A DNA stretch of 36,406 nt, taken from assembly GCA_015228925.1 (NCBI GenBank), contig JADGCQ010000031.1:1-36406 (forward strand). Direction: 5' to 3'. The position numbers and the translations under genes are program-made. The notes below the pieces were generated by a model. The model saw nothing but the letters and a program-made list of their open reading frames with translations. It was not told the DNA's origin and made no database searches. Shown here in pieces: positions 24,642 to 34,238 of the stretch (its first letter is position 1; each line of letters starts with the position of its first letter). The stretch comes from Magnetococcales bacterium. Lineage in GTDB: Bacteria > Pseudomonadota > Magnetococcia > Magnetococcales > UBA8363.

Positions 24642-27600
24642 ATGAACGACGAACCCACTGCCGATAACAAAACCCCACTGTTGCTTTTGGGAACCCCCGC
24701 CCGTTTCAACAAACGCCTCGCTGCCTGCTGGCCCCAGTGGGGGTGCCAGGCCATGCTGATCAACAATGGGGAAAAAGCCCGCGCACTGCTTCAAACATTC
24801 TCACTGGAACTGGTGCTGATCGATCTCTCCTGGTCGCGGCGCGAAGGTCATCGAACCCTTGGGATTCTCAAGGAACTCACCGGGTCGGCGACAACGTCGG
24901 TATTGGGATTGATCAACCATAACGAAACAGCCCAAGATATCCAACAAGCGGTGATGGCGGGGGTGGATGATTTTTTTGTGATGGCGGGGAATCTGGCCCT
25001 CCTGGAGAACAGAATCCGACTTTTGTTGGAGGCGGCACGCAGCAAGCGGATGATAGTGGCACAAGAGGAACGACTGAACGCCGTCTTGCAACGGGCGGCG
25101 GATGGTATTGTGACCATCGACGGGAGTGGCCATGTTTTGGCGATCAACCAAGGTGCCGTCCGCATTTTTGGTTGGGAAGAGGGCGAGGTCGTCCATGAAA
25201 AAGCGGATCGTTTAATCCCCGGTATTTTAAAAATTTTGCTTGCGACCGGCGACCCCGAAAAAACGGAGGCCATCTCCCGGTATGGCAGGGAGGGGTTGGG
25301 GGTGCATCAGGATGGTTCCCGGCTGCCATTGCATTATTCCGTTGCCCGTGTGCGCATCGATGGGGCCGTCCGCTATTCCATCATCATCCGCGATTTGACC
25401 GCTTTGAAGGATGTGGAAAACGAATATCGCAAGCTGGCCAATGTTTTGGAATATAATCCCAGCATGGTCATGATCACCAATGCTGCGGGGATCATTGAGT
25501 ACGTCAATCTCAAGCTGACCGAAGTTACGGGGTATCCCATGGAAGACCTCGTGGGAAGAGACCAGAAGATTCTTAAGTCTGGGTTGCAGGATCGCCAGTT
25601 CAACGAAACCCTGTGGACGACGATTCATCAGGGGCAGGTTTGGCGTGGGGAAATCCAAAACCGTAAACGGGATGGCAGTCTTTACTGGGCTTGGGTCAAC
25701 ATTTCCCCCATCCGTGGCCCCGATGGTTCCATGCAACAGTTTGTGGCGATATCCCGGGATATATCCGCCGAAAAAATGATGGCCGAGCAGATGGCCCAGG
25801 CCAAGAGGGAACGCCAGGAAACTCAGGCGCAGATGGAAGCGATTTTGAACAACATGTCCAGTATCGTTTTTCTCAAAGATGCGGGGGGGTGTTATTTATT
25901 CATTAACCGCTCTTTCGAGGTTTTTTTGGGGCGTCCGGCGGCGGAAGTTATCGGTAAACGGGCCGAGAGTCTGTTTGGGTTGGATGTGGCGGCGGCCATG
26001 GCGGAGGCCGACAAAGATGTCCTGGAACATAAACGGATGGTTGAGTCGGAAATTGTCATGGGTGGTGCGGACGGGGATCGGGTGTTTTTTATGACCAAAT
26101 TTCCCTTGGCCATTGGTGATAATCCGACGACGGTCTTGTGTGGCATCGCCACCGACATTACCAAACGCAAACGGATGGAACAGGAACTTCAGGTGGCCAA
26201 GGAGCAGGCCGAAGCGGCCAATCGGGCCAAAAGCGACTTTTTGGCCAATATGAGCCATGAGGTGCGTACCCCCATGAACGGTGTTGTTGGTATGCTGGAG
26301 CTTTTGGATCGGACGCCGTTGGAACCCAATCAAAGGCATTATCTGGCAACCGCCATCAAGTCGGCGGAACTGCAACTGGCAGTCATCAATGATATTCTTG
26401 ATTTTTCCAAAATTGAAGCGGGTCGGTTGGAATTGGAAGAATCCTTGTTTGATTTGGCGGAGGTGGTTGAGGAAACGGCGGCGATGTTGGCGGATCGTGC
26501 CCATGTCAAGGGGTTGGAATTGGCGGTATTTGTGCAGCCGGAGCTTCCTTCTCGACTCATCGGTGATGCATTGCGTTTGCGCCAAGTTTTGATCAACCTG
26601 ATTGCCAATGCCATCAAGTTTACCGAGAAGGGGGAGGTGGTGGTGGAGGTGACGCGGGAATCGGACCTGGAGGTTGATCGGGTCAAGGTTGGTTTTCGCA
26701 TCAGCGACACCGGTATTGGGATGGACCCGTCGGTGCGGGATAAAATATTTCAGCCGTTTACCCAGGCGGATGGTTCGACGACGCGCAAATATGGTGGTAC
26801 AGGTTTGGGGCTGGTGATTTCGCGGCAGTTGGTGGAGGCCATGGGGGGGCGGATTTCGGTGGAAAGCCAAGCGGCGCGCGGATCCACATTTCGTTTTACG
26901 ATTCCCTTCGCCTACAGCGATCAGGATCAGCGTGGGGTGATCGAAAGTTTGCGTTTGGCGTATGTCCTGATTGTCGATGACAATGAGACCAATCGTGGGA
27001 TTTTGGAAAGTTATTTAAAATCCTGGGGGATCCCCTATCGTAGTGTCGATTCGGGTGCCAAAGCGTTGGTGGCATTGCGGCGGCAAAAGGATCCTGATAA
27101 TCGCCGGGCTGCGTTTCGGATCGCGATTTTAGATTTTCACATGCCGGATATGGATGGTTTGGAATTGGCGCGTGCCATACGCCACGATCCCGATATTCCT
27201 CCGGTGAATCTGATGCTATTTAGTTCCGGGATGCAACCGGGCCGTGAGGAGTTACGTGCGGCGGGGATTGATTTATGTATCATGAAACCGGCGGGAAAAG
27301 GTAAAATGTTGGATGGGTTGGCGAGTTTGATCCAGTCCAAACCGCAGGCGGTACGGGAGCAGGGTGTTGGGGAGGCTGGTGGCGTGGGTGGTGTCGCCAA
27401 GTTTCGCGGTCGTGTGTTATTGGTGGAAGATACGGTGATCAATCAGCAGGTGGCCATGGGGATGCTCCGGCAACTGGGATTGGACGTGACTTTGGCCACC
27501 AATGGGGTGGAGGCGGTGGAACAGGTGGCGCGTGGCAATTTTGATCTGGTATTGATGGATGTGCAGATGCCGGTCATGGACGGTTTGGAAGCGGCGCGGG

Positions 27601-28226
27601 TGATTCGGGAGATGGAAGGGAGGCAGCATCGGGTTGCGGTTCCGATTGTTGCGATGACGGCGCACGCGATGGAGCAGGATCGGAGGGTGTGTTTGCAGGC
27701 GGGGATGGATGATCATCTGCCCAAGCCGGTCCGTTGGGACATGTTGGAACGGACACTGATCCGATGGTTGGGTGAAGGGGTGTGGACTGCGGAAGGGGAG
27801 GTCCAGGGGGCGGGTGGATCGGGTCATGACGTGGCATCGGTGGCGGGGGCGGTGCTTGATGAGACGGCGTTGGCTGCGATGGCGCAACTGTTCAACCAGG
27901 ATCCTGTGCAGTTGGGGCAGATGGTTCAAGAATATTTTTCTTCGGTAAGCCGACATTTGGAGACGATGGCACTGGAGTTGGCGGGTGAGGGGTTTGAGAA
28001 GTCGGCGCGGGCGGCGCACAGTTTAAAATCACAATCGGGTTATGTTGGGGTGCCGATCTTGGCGGAGTTGGGCCGGGAGATGGAGTCGCTCCCGGAGGGG
28101 CCTGAGCGGTCTGAGCGTGGGCGGCAAATTTTGGGGAAGATGCAGCGGTTATGGCCCGATATCAAGAAGGCGTTGGAGTTTTGGCTGGCGAAGGTTTCCG
28201 TGGGTCGGTTTGGTGTTACGCCATAG
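24642..28226 (+). CDS. Hybrid sensor histidine kinase with three PAS domains, two receivers and HPt
   Basis: This protein of about 1194 residues has no transmembrane segment, so it should be a cytoplasmic sensor. Its order of domains is as follows. A receiver-like N-terminal domain (about 10-130) keeps one aspartate in L-I-D-L-S but lacks the acidic pair. Three PAS domains follow at about 145-255, 262-382 and 395-510. HisKA has the phospho-acceptor H539 in S-H-E-V-R-T-P, then HATPase_c with the N-A-I-K-F-T and G-T-G-L-G-L boxes. Two receivers come next, with their V-D-D/V-E-D near 778 and 926 and phospho-acceptor aspartates near 830 and 972. The C-terminal HPt has its histidine near 1125 in A-A-H-S-L-K. 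The ATG at 24642 follows AGAGG. A TTG two codons earlier is rejected. No partner regulator is adjacent. Confidence 0.92.
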   Translation: MNDEPTADNKTPLLLLGTPARFNKRLAACWPQWGCQAMLINNGEKARALLQTFSLELVLIDLSWSRREGHRTLGILKELTGSATTSVLGLINHNETAQDIQQAVMAGVDDFFVMAGNLALLENRIRLLLEAARSKRMIVAQEERLNAVLQRAADGIVTIDGSGHVLAINQGAVRIFGWEEGEVVHEKADRLIPGILKILLATGDPEKTEAISRYGREGLGVHQDGSRLPLHYSVARVRIDGAVRYSIIIRDLTALKDVENEYRKLANVLEYNPSMVMITNAAGIIEYVNLKLTEVTGYPMEDLVGRDQKILKSGLQDRQFNETLWTTIHQGQVWRGEIQNRKRDGSLYWAWVNISPIRGPDGSMQQFVAISRDISAEKMMAEQMAQAKRERQETQAQMEAILNNMSSIVFLKDAGGCYLFINRSFEVFLGRPAAEVIGKRAESLFGLDVAAAMAEADKDVLEHKRMVESEIVMGGADGDRVFFMTKFPLAIGDNPTTVLCGIATDITKRKRMEQELQVAKEQAEAANRAKSDFLANMSHEVRTPMNGVVGMLELLDRTPLEPNQRHYLATAIKSAELQLAVINDILDFSKIEAGRLELEESLFDLAEVVEETAAMLADRAHVKGLELAVFVQPELPSRLIGDALRLRQVLINLIANAIKFTEKGEVVVEVTRESDLEVDRVKVGFRISDTGIGMDPSVRDKIFQPFTQADGSTTRKYGGTGLGLVISRQLVEAMGGRISVESQAARGSTFRFTIPFAYSDQDQRGVIESLRLAYVLIVDDNETNRGILESYLKSWGIPYRSVDSGAKALVALRRQKDPDNRRAAFRIAILDFHMPDMDGLELARAIRHDPDIPPVNLMLFSSGMQPGREELRAAGIDLCIMKPAGKGKMLDGLASLIQSKPQAVREQGVGEAGGVGGVAKFRGRVLLVEDTVINQQVAMGMLRQLGLDVTLATNGVEAVEQVARGNFDLVLMDVQMPVMDGLEAARVIREMEGRQHRVAVPIVAMTAHAMEQDRRVCLQAGMDDHLPKPVRWDMLERTLIRWLGEGVWTAEGEVQGAGGSGHDVASVAGAVLDETALAAMAQLFNQDPVQLGQMVQEYFSSVSRHLETMALELAGEGFEKSARAAHSLKSQSGYVGVPILAELGREMESLPEGPERSERGRQILGKMQRLWPDIKKALEFWLAKVSVGRFGVTP

Positions 28227-28240
28227 GATGGGAGTGGAGA

Positions 28241-29047
28241 ATGACGATTCAATTTTGGCTAAAAACATGGGTAATTCGGTTTCCTTTTTTTGATTCTTCC
28301 CAATGGCGTGCCTGGCGTCGGCAGTGGAATCCCCATTATGTTCACGAGCGTGATCGGCATCCCGTGCGAGAAAAGCATCATGGCAAGGGGGGATGGAAGA
28401 GTCGTTCTGATTCTGGGATTGTTTATCGGGATTATTCCGATTATCAGGAATATCTCAATCATCAGGAGAGTAAATGGGATGAAGTCCTGAAGATCAAGGG
28501 TGGTTTATCAAGGAAGGAGCTGATCAACTATCGGATAAAATTTTATAACAGGTTTAAGTTTTTGCTGGGTCATCTCGATACCAACGCCAAAATTCTTTGT
28601 CTGGGTGCCCGTCAGGGGACGGAGGTGGAAGTACTCAGGGATTTGGGATTTTTGAATGCTTACGGGATAGACTTGAATCCTGGTCCTGAAAACCCTTTTG
28701 TCAAAAAGGGAGATTTTATGCATCTGGAGGAATCCGACGGCAGTTTGGATATGATTTATACCAACTGCGTGGATCATGCGTTTAATCTGGATGCGTTTTT
28801 TCAAGAACATGCCCGTGTACTTAAGGAAGATGGTTTGGCACTGTATGATCTTCCTTTGGGACAGGGGCCATCTCCCATGGGCGGTCCTTTTGAGAGCGTG
28901 AGTTGGGACAGTGATGGGGTTGTTTTTGAGAAATTTTTCAAATATTTCCGATCTCTCCTCAAGGTTGAAACGGAACCTGGTTGGATGTGGGTTTTGTTGA
29001 AGGGAACCCATGCTGGGAAGGAAGATTCTATGACGATTGAAAAATAA
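28241..29047 (+). CDS. Class I SAM-dependent methyltransferase
   Basis: This protein of about 268 residues carries a class I methyltransferase core. The SAM-binding strand-loop reads I-L-C-L-G-A-R-Q-G-T-E, followed by an acidic strand end Y-G-I-D-L-N-P-G. Later come the D-M-I-Y-T-N-C-V-D-H-A strand and the R-V-L-K-E-D-G helix typical of motif IV/post-I regions. The N-terminal 90 residues are basic and aromatic with no clear domain. The substrate is unknown. The ATG at 28241 has GGAG at about 6-nt spacing and follows the hybrid kinase stop by 14 nt. A longer open frame reaching back into that gene is ignored. A polysaccharide- or lipid-related substrate is possible but unsupported. Confidence 0.8.
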   Translation: MTIQFWLKTWVIRFPFFDSSQWRAWRRQWNPHYVHERDRHPVREKHHGKGGWKSRSDSGIVYRDYSDYQEYLNHQESKWDEVLKIKGGLSRKELINYRIKFYNRFKFLLGHLDTNAKILCLGARQGTEVEVLRDLGFLNAYGIDLNPGPENPFVKKGDFMHLEESDGSLDMIYTNCVDHAFNLDAFFQEHARVLKEDGLALYDLPLGQGPSPMGGPFESVSWDSDGVVFEKFFKYFRSLLKVETEPGWMWVLLKGTHAGKEDSMTIEK

Positions 29048-29085
29048 AAGGGATCTGAAATGATTGCCATCAGGGTTTTGAATTG

Positions 29086-29126
29086 GGTGCTTGGTTTTTG
29101 TCTTTGAACTTAGACAAAACGGCACC
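29086..29126. terminator. Hairpin between convergent methyltransferase and higA
   Basis: TTTTGTCT (29096-29103) pairs with AGACAAAA (29112-29119). An outer GGTGC/GCACC pair (29086-29090 and 29122-29126) extends it with small mismatches. The structure sits 39 nt after the methyltransferase stop, between convergent genes. No clean T-run follows, so its terminator role is uncertain. Confidence 0.4.
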
Positions 29127-29209
29127 ATCGGGGAGGGGTTGTACGGATACGTCTGGGAGTGCGTTCCCGCAAGCTTTCCGAACCGATCCCGGCAACCAGG
29201 ATTCTTGAT

Positions 29210-29554
29210 TCAACCGGACGCTGCCATCCCTTGAACCGGAACCTGTTTCAGCCATCCGAGATTTTCCGCAGGGCGTTTCCGGTCGGCCAGACGGGCGATG
29301 TCCTCTTCATAAAGTCGTTGCAGATTGTTCCAAAAACTGGCGGAGTGGCCAACCGTGCGTGCCAATTTGAGCGCGGTATCGGGGGTAATCGCAGCTTTGC
29401 CATGGATAATCTCGTTGATATGCTTAAGCGTGAGACCTGTTCGTTTGGATAACTCTGTCTGCTTCATCCCCAGGGAATCGAGATATTCCTTCAGCATTTC
29501 GCCTGGATGGACGGCGTAATCTGGGACATAGTGATTTGCGATCAGACTACTCAT
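29210..29554 (-). CDS. higA: HigA-family antitoxin (HTH)
   Basis: This 114-residue protein has a helix-turn-helix of the XRE/HigA type in its centre (residues about 29-70: Q-T-E-L-S-K-R-T-G-L-T-L-K-H-I-N-E-I-I-H-G). An H-P-G-E-M-L-K-E-Y-L segment precedes it, as is typical of HigA/VapI-like antitoxins. It should bind and neutralise the upstream toxin and repress the operon. The ATG at 29554 overlaps the toxin stop by a few nucleotides and follows GGAGG at 6-nt spacing, so translation is coupled. A longer upstream frame is rejected. Toxin-first order is the usual arrangement of higBA. Confidence 0.88.
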   Translation of the reverse strand: MSSLIANHYVPDYAVHPGEMLKEYLDSLGMKQTELSKRTGLTLKHINEIIHGKAAITPDTALKLARTVGHSASFWNNLQRLYEEDIARLADRKRPAENLGWLKQVPVQGMAASG

Positions 29555-29891
29555 GGGGATCCTCCACATTAATGATCGTGATGGCCGTGACCCGGTGCCA
29601 GTCGATCCCACCGTCGGGCCGTTGCGGAACTGGATTATTGGCGGGTTTGAAGATCAGGCGATAGGGATGGTCCAGATCCATGGACAACTGCCCAGTTCGG
29701 TTGGCTTTCAATTCGTGGCAGCGTTCCGCATGTTCGTGAGGCGGCCAAAATTCACCGAGGTGAGCAGCCGCACGAAGTGCATTGAGACGGCGGGCAATGA
29801 ACCGGGCTTGTTTTTCTCCATAGGCTTTTTGCAAGGACTGCATGCTGCCGCACTGTTTCGCCAGTTTCCGGTTGCGAAAAACAATTTCCAT
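29547..29891 (-). CDS. higB: HigB-family toxin (RelE-like mRNA interferase)
   Basis: This 114-residue protein resembles the HigB/RelE plasmid-maintenance toxins. It has an N-terminal F-R-N-R-K-L-A-K strand-helix start. A helix of the R-F-I-A-R-R-L-N-A-L-R-A-A type follows, then the C-H-E-L-K-A-N-R-T-G-Q-L-S-M-D-L segment and Y-R-L-I-F-K-P strand, and a C-terminal I-T-I-I-N-V-E-D strand. Such toxins cleave mRNA at the ribosome. The W-H-R-V segment near the C-terminus is in the expected place. The ribosome site at the ATG (29891) is poor, as often seen for toxins kept at low expression. Together with higA it forms a complete type II module. Confidence 0.87.
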   Translation of the reverse strand: MEIVFRNRKLAKQCGSMQSLQKAYGEKQARFIARRLNALRAAAHLGEFWPPHEHAERCHELKANRTGQLSMDLDHPYRLIFKPANNPVPQRPDGGIDWHRVTAITIINVEDPHE

Positions 29892-30021
29892 AAATAGTTT
29901 AACCCATCAGGTAAAGGAAATCGATAGGTAATTTCGCTTTCGCACCGATTTCTCCCAGAACTTATTATTTTTTTAATAATTTTTTGATTTTGACCAGCAA
30001 TTTGTAGTAACAGAACGAGAA

Positions 30022-31578
30022 TTATAATATTTTTTTTCTTCTAGTGACAATGGTTTGGATGAGTTTGACCTCTGGGATTCCCAGAAGCCAAGCGGTGGCG
30101 AAATACATGAAGGCGGCGGCGATGATGACGCCGGTGAGTAGCAATGATCGTGAGGTCAGGGATAGGGCATCGTTTTCCAGATAAGGGACCATGATGGTGA
30201 GCAGTGCAGCCATGACGATGGTGGCGAGGATGGTCTTGACGCACATCACCCAAAAACCGGGGAGCGGTACGAATCCAGTTTTTTTATGCAGCATAAAGAG
30301 CAGCAGGCCGGCGTTGAGTAGGGCCGAAAGAGATGTGGCCAGGGCAAGTCCGGCGTGTTGCAGTGGACCCATGAGGATCAGGTTGAGGACCATGTTGGAA
30401 ATCATGGCGAAGATGGCGATACGGACGGGGGTGCGGGTATCTTTCAGGGCGTAAAAAGCGGGGGCGGTCACTTTGATGAGGGAATAGAATGTGAGTCCGA
30501 CCCCATAAGCCAAAAGGGCCTGCGCGGCCATACGGGTGGCTTCGGCGGTGAAGGCCCCCCGCTCAAAAAGAAAGCTGATGAGGGGTTCGCGCAGTAGGAT
30601 CAGTGCGGCGGTGGCGGGAAGATTGAGCATCAGCGTAAAACGTAATCCGGTGTTTAGTTGCTCATGAAGACCGTCGATATCCCCGGCGGCGGCTCGGGCG
30701 GAAAGGGCGGGGAGGATGGCGGTGGCCATGGCGATGCCGACCAGTCCCAGGGGGAATTCGACCAGCCGGTCTGCGTAATAGAGGTAGGAGATGGAGCCTT
30801 GGGGGAGCCAGGAGGCGAGGAAAAGGTCGAACAGCAGATTGATTTGGGCGACCGAGACGCCGAGTACCGAAGGGCCCATGAGTTGCAAGATCCGCTTGAT
30901 GGCGGGGTGACGGGGATCCCAACGCCATTGAAATCCCATGCCGATTTGTTTGAGGGCCGGCCATTGCAGGGCCAATTGTGTGACGCCGCCCAGAAATACA
31001 CCGATGGCTAGGCCCGTGGTGGGTTCCTGAAGGTGGGGGGCGAGAAAAACGGCACAGCCGATCAAGGATATGTTTAATAACATGGGGGTGGCGGCGGGGA
31101 TGGCGAAGCGGTTGTGGCTGTTGAGGATACCGCCAGCCAGGGCGACCAGGGCGATGAACAGGATGTAAGGGAAGGTGATACGGGTCAGGTCGATGGTAAG
31201 TTGTATTTTTTCTGGATTGTCGCTGAATCCGGGGGCTAGCAGGAAAATGAGCCAGGGCATGAGTAATTGGCAGGCCAGAACGAGTAGGGTGAGGGTTACC
31301 AGGAGCATGGAAAAGACCGCTTTGACGGCATCATGGGTTTCCTGGCGATCTTCACGGACCATGTAGTCGGAGAATACCGGGACGAAGGCGGTGCTAAAGG
31401 CCCCTTCGGCAAAGAGGCGGCGGAGAAAATTGGGGAGCTTCAAGGCGACAATGAAGGCATCGGCCCCCATGCCGGCACCAAATCCACGGGCGATGACGAC
31501 ATCGCGGGCGAAACCGAGAATTCGGGAAAGGAGGGTGAAAAAACTAACGACACCGGCAGAACGTAGTAGGCTGTGCAT
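30022..31578 (-). CDS. murJ: Lipid II flippase MurJ (MviN)
   Basis: This protein of about 518 residues is an integral membrane protein with around fourteen hydrophobic segments, as in the MATE-like MurJ family. It moves lipid II across the inner membrane for peptidoglycan synthesis. The family opening S-R-I-L-G-F-A-R-D-V-V-I-A-R-x-F-G is at residues 16-32, followed by A-D-A-F-I-V-A-L-K-L-P-N-F-L-R-R-L-F-A-E-G-A-F-S. The ATG at 31578 directly precedes this block. An upstream extension of 30 residues to 31668 is rejected because family members start here. It is divergent from rpsT, an arrangement common in proteobacteria. Confidence 0.95.
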   Translation of the reverse strand: MHSLLRSAGVVSFFTLLSRILGFARDVVIARGFGAGMGADAFIVALKLPNFLRRLFAEGAFSTAFVPVFSDYMVREDRQETHDAVKAVFSMLLVTLTLLVLACQLLMPWLIFLLAPGFSDNPEKIQLTIDLTRITFPYILFIALVALAGGILNSHNRFAIPAATPMLLNISLIGCAVFLAPHLQEPTTGLAIGVFLGGVTQLALQWPALKQIGMGFQWRWDPRHPAIKRILQLMGPSVLGVSVAQINLLFDLFLASWLPQGSISYLYYADRLVEFPLGLVGIAMATAILPALSARAAAGDIDGLHEQLNTGLRFTLMLNLPATAALILLREPLISFLFERGAFTAEATRMAAQALLAYGVGLTFYSLIKVTAPAFYALKDTRTPVRIAIFAMISNMVLNLILMGPLQHAGLALATSLSALLNAGLLLFMLHKKTGFVPLPGFWVMCVKTILATIVMAALLTIMVPYLENDALSLTSRSLLLTGVIIAAAFMYFATAWLLGIPEVKLIQTIVTRRKKIL

Positions 31579-31647
31579 GGGTTTTGTACCCCGGATTTTG
31601 ACGGGTGACGGGAGAGAAAACGACACGATGGAATAAATCCTTTGACG

Positions 31648-31668
31648 TTGACAGGGTAAATTTGTCAA
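31648..31668. promoter_or_regulatory. Inverted repeat TTGACA...TGTCAA in the murJ-rpsT divergent region
   Basis: TTGACA at 31648-31653 and TGTCAA at 31663-31668 form a 6-bp inverted repeat with a 9-nt centre. The left half also looks like a -35 box, although the matching -10 position (TACCGC at 31671) is poor. It is a possible promoter or operator in the divergent region. Confidence 0.25.
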
Positions 31669-31781
31669 ACTACCGCGTTTATGGTTGTCGTATCCGGTGT
31701 TCTGGAGTCGGTTTTCTACCGTCCCTGGACCGTAAACGTAAATGTTTGTTGGAATATCTAAAACTAAGGAGTCAATCGGCA

Positions 31782-32063
31782 GTGGCTAATATCAAATCCG
31801 CCATCAAGCGCAATCGCCAGACGGAGAAGCTGACGCAGCGTAACCGCGAGGTCAAGTCTCGTTATCGTACCTATGCTAAAAAAGTGTTGGAAGCGGTCAA
31901 GAGTGGCAATGTCGAACTTGCCCAGACGGCCATGAAGGAAGCGACATCGGTGATCACGGTGACGGCGCGCAAGGGGGTGATTCACCGTAATCAGGCTTCT
32001 CGGAGGATCAGCCGTCTGAACGCCATGGTCAAGGCGATGGCAACGGCAACGGTATCGGCGTAG
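31782..32063 (+). CDS. rpsT: 30S ribosomal protein S20
   Basis: This 93-residue basic protein has the S20 sequence from the N-terminal A-N-I-K-S-A-I-K-R-N-R-Q onward, through the A-x-K-G-V-I-H-R-N-Q-A-S-R-R-I-S-R-L segment. It binds 16S rRNA in the small subunit. The start is a GTG at 31782, preceded by AAGGAG (31766-31771) at about 10-nt spacing. Longer upstream reading frames are ignored. Non-ATG starts are common in this gene because of autoregulation in related bacteria. Confidence 0.96.
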   Translation: MANIKSAIKRNRQTEKLTQRNREVKSRYRTYAKKVLEAVKSGNVELAQTAMKEATSVITVTARKGVIHRNQASRRISRLNAMVKAMATATVSA

Positions 32064-32098
32064 GGATCAGGTCCGAATAACTTTAATAAAGAGACCTC

Positions 32099-33637
32099 AT
32101 GGAATTTGCCCAATTACCCATCCCCGAAGAAGTATTGGCGGGGATTCGGGGGGCTGGATTTGTGGAATGTACCGCGATTCAGTCTCTGACTCTCCCTCTG
32201 ACACTCAAGGGCAAGGATGTTGCGGGCCAGGCCCAGACTGGAACGGGTAAGACCGCTGCCTTCCTGATTGCCATTTTCAGCCGCATGTTGGGGTCTTCCG
32301 GCTGTACCAGAGGCGGACCCGATGCAGCTACTGGCGATGACGATGAACAGGGGGGGCAGACCGACCATTCGCAGCCTCCCGTCAGTCATCCTCGGGCGTT
32401 AATCATTGCGCCGACGCGGGAGTTGGTGGTCCAGATTGAACGGGATGCCCGGCTTCTTGGCCATCATACGCGCTTCAAAATCGCTGCTGTCTACGGCGGG
32501 GTGGATTATGAGAAACAAAAACAGCAGTTGGTGGATGGTGATGTTGATATCCTGATTGGTACTCCGGGACGGTTGATTGATTTTTACAAACAAAAAACCT
32601 ATCGGGTTGATCGGGTTGAGGTTTTGGTGATCGATGAAGCGGACCGCATGTTTGACATGGGGTTTATCGCCGATTTGCGTTATTTGCTCAGGCGACTCCC
32701 TTCTTACGAACATCGGTTGTCGATGTTGTTTTCCGCCACCTTGTCTTACCGGGCGCAGGAACTTTCGTATGAGTTTATGAACAGCCCGGAGATGTTGACC
32801 ACCGAGCAGGATCTTCGGACGGCGGAGATGGTGGTTCAGGCGTTGTATCATGTGGAGGGGCGGCGCAAGATCAGCTTGTTGGTTGGCATACTCAAACGGG
32901 ATCTTGCGGAAAAACTGGACGGCAGTGCGGGCCGGATCATGATTTTTGTCAACACCAAGCGGATGGGTGAAAAATTAAAAAAATGGTTGCGGGCGAACGG
33001 TATCCAGGCAGGTTATCTTTCTGGGGATGTCCCTCAGGCTATTCGTTTGCGGGTGTTGCAGCGGTTTGGGGATGGTGAATTGCCGGTGTTGATTGCCACG
33101 GATGTGGCGGGCCGGGGTTTGCACATCGATGGGGTCACCCACGTCATCAATTTTGATCTTCCAGAGAATGCGGAGGATTATATCCATCGTATTGGTCGCA
33201 CGGCGCGTGCGGGGGCCAAGGGGGATGCCATTTCTCTGGTGGATGAGGATGGTGCGTATAACCTGGAGGCCATTGAGACGTGTATTGGGGCGCGGATTTC
33301 CATTCAATTTGACGATCCTGAGCTTTATGTGGCGTTGCAGAGGCCGGCTCCAGAGGTCAAGGTGGATGGTGATGGTGGTGAAGACCGTCTTTTGGAGAGG
33401 AATGCGAGGGGGAGGCGGGGTCAGGTTTCCCGTCCGGCGGGGGGGAGTGGCAAACGTCCATCGCGTGTGGCCAAGGTTGTGCCGGTTGTTGCGGCCAAGC
33501 CGGAGGGTGCGGTGGAGGGTGTGGCCGGTCCCAAGAAAAAACGTCGGAAAAGGTCTCGGAAAAAGGGTGTGGGTGGTGGTGAATCGGGGCCGACGGTGGT
33601 GGTGGATGCGGGGACGATGCCCGATTCGGATGAATGA
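32099..33637 (+). CDS. rhlB: DEAD-box RNA helicase, RhlB-like
   Basis: This 512-residue protein has the DEAD-box motif set. A Q-motif reads T-A-I-Q (usually T-P-I-Q), and motif I is A-Q-T-G-T-G-K-T near residues 45-52. P-T-R-E-L lies near 104, D-E-A-D near 178, S-A-T near 211 and H-R-I-G-R-T-A-R near 363. The surrounding sequence (L-P-L-T-L-K-G-K-D-V-A-G-Q, F-S-A-T-L-S-Y-R and A-T-D-V-A-G-R-G-L-H-I) fits RhlB-like helicases that act on mRNA in degradation complexes. Two features are unusual: a low-complexity acidic insertion of about 33 residues between motif I and motif Ia (about 64-97), and a basic Lys/Arg/Gly-rich tail after residue 420. The name is by resemblance. A DeaD/RhlE paralogue is the alternative. 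Confidence 0.85.
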   Translation: MEFAQLPIPEEVLAGIRGAGFVECTAIQSLTLPLTLKGKDVAGQAQTGTGKTAAFLIAIFSRMLGSSGCTRGGPDAATGDDDEQGGQTDHSQPPVSHPRALIIAPTRELVVQIERDARLLGHHTRFKIAAVYGGVDYEKQKQQLVDGDVDILIGTPGRLIDFYKQKTYRVDRVEVLVIDEADRMFDMGFIADLRYLLRRLPSYEHRLSMLFSATLSYRAQELSYEFMNSPEMLTTEQDLRTAEMVVQALYHVEGRRKISLLVGILKRDLAEKLDGSAGRIMIFVNTKRMGEKLKKWLRANGIQAGYLSGDVPQAIRLRVLQRFGDGELPVLIATDVAGRGLHIDGVTHVINFDLPENAEDYIHRIGRTARAGAKGDAISLVDEDGAYNLEAIETCIGARISIQFDDPELYVALQRPAPEVKVDGDGGEDRLLERNARGRRGQVSRPAGGSGKRPSRVAKVVPVVAAKPEGAVEGVAGPKKKRRKRSRKKGVGGGESGPTVVVDAGTMPDSDE

Positions 33638-33727
33638 TGACTGTACGTGGTGTGGGTGGTTTTCGCCAGCGCGTTTTGTTTTTTGGGACGAACCGGCCAA
33701 TGTTTTGTTAAACGGGAATGGATGATC

Positions 33728-34207
33728 ATGAGTGAACAGCAGCCCAATATGCCTCCTTCAAACCAGCCCATGTTCAATGTGGAGCGTCTTTACATCAAGG
33801 ATCTTTCCTTTGAGAATCCCAATGCGCCGGAAGTTTATGCCCGGCACAATGAGCCTACGGTGGAATTTAATCTGGGCACGGGGGTTGTGCAGAAGGGGGA
33901 GGATCGTTATGAAGTGACGCTTCAGATGAACGCTCGGGTCAAGGAGGGGGAAGAGGTTTTGTTTTTGGTGGAGGTGACTTATGCGGGGTTGTTTAGAATC
34001 CGTAATGTACCTCAGGAGCATTTGGCACCGACTTTGGGTATTGAGTGTCCCCACATCATCTTTCCGTATGTCCGCCGGGTTGTGTCCGATTTGGTGACGG
34101 AAGGTGGATTCAAGCCGATGGTTTTGGATCCCATCAATTTTGCGGCACTTTATCACCAGGCCAAGGCACGGGAGGCCCAGGGAGATGGTGGTGGCGTTGC
34201 CATCTGA
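33728..34207 (+). CDS. secB: Protein-export chaperone SecB
   Basis: This 159-residue acidic cytosolic chaperone holds secretory precursors unfolded and delivers them to SecA. The family blocks are visible: Y-I-K-D-L-S-F-E-N-P-N-A-P near residues 22-34, the E-V-T-L-Q-M-N-A strand and V-x-Y-A-G-L-F. They continue with the C-P-H-I-I-F-P-Y-V-R-R-V segment and the L-D-P-I-N-F-A-A-L-Y region. The ATG at 33728 is favoured because GGGA lies about 10 nt upstream. An in-frame ATG at 33722 is two codons earlier. It follows the helicase by 90 nt. Confidence 0.95.
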   Translation: MSEQQPNMPPSNQPMFNVERLYIKDLSFENPNAPEVYARHNEPTVEFNLGTGVVQKGEDRYEVTLQMNARVKEGEEVLFLVEVTYAGLFRIRNVPQEHLAPTLGIECPHIIFPYVRRVVSDLVTEGGFKPMVLDPINFAALYHQAKAREAQGDGGGVAI

Positions 34208-34238
34208 GTCACTGGGTGGGGAAAAAAGCCTGGAAAAC

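Noticed and set aside
29553-29897. Plus-strand 114-codon frame opposite higB
   Set aside because: It is an exact shadow of the toxin gene without its own start signals.
31605-31781. Upstream extension of the S20 reading frame
   Set aside because: S20 family proteins begin at A-N-I-K-S, and a good ribosome site precedes the GTG at 31782.
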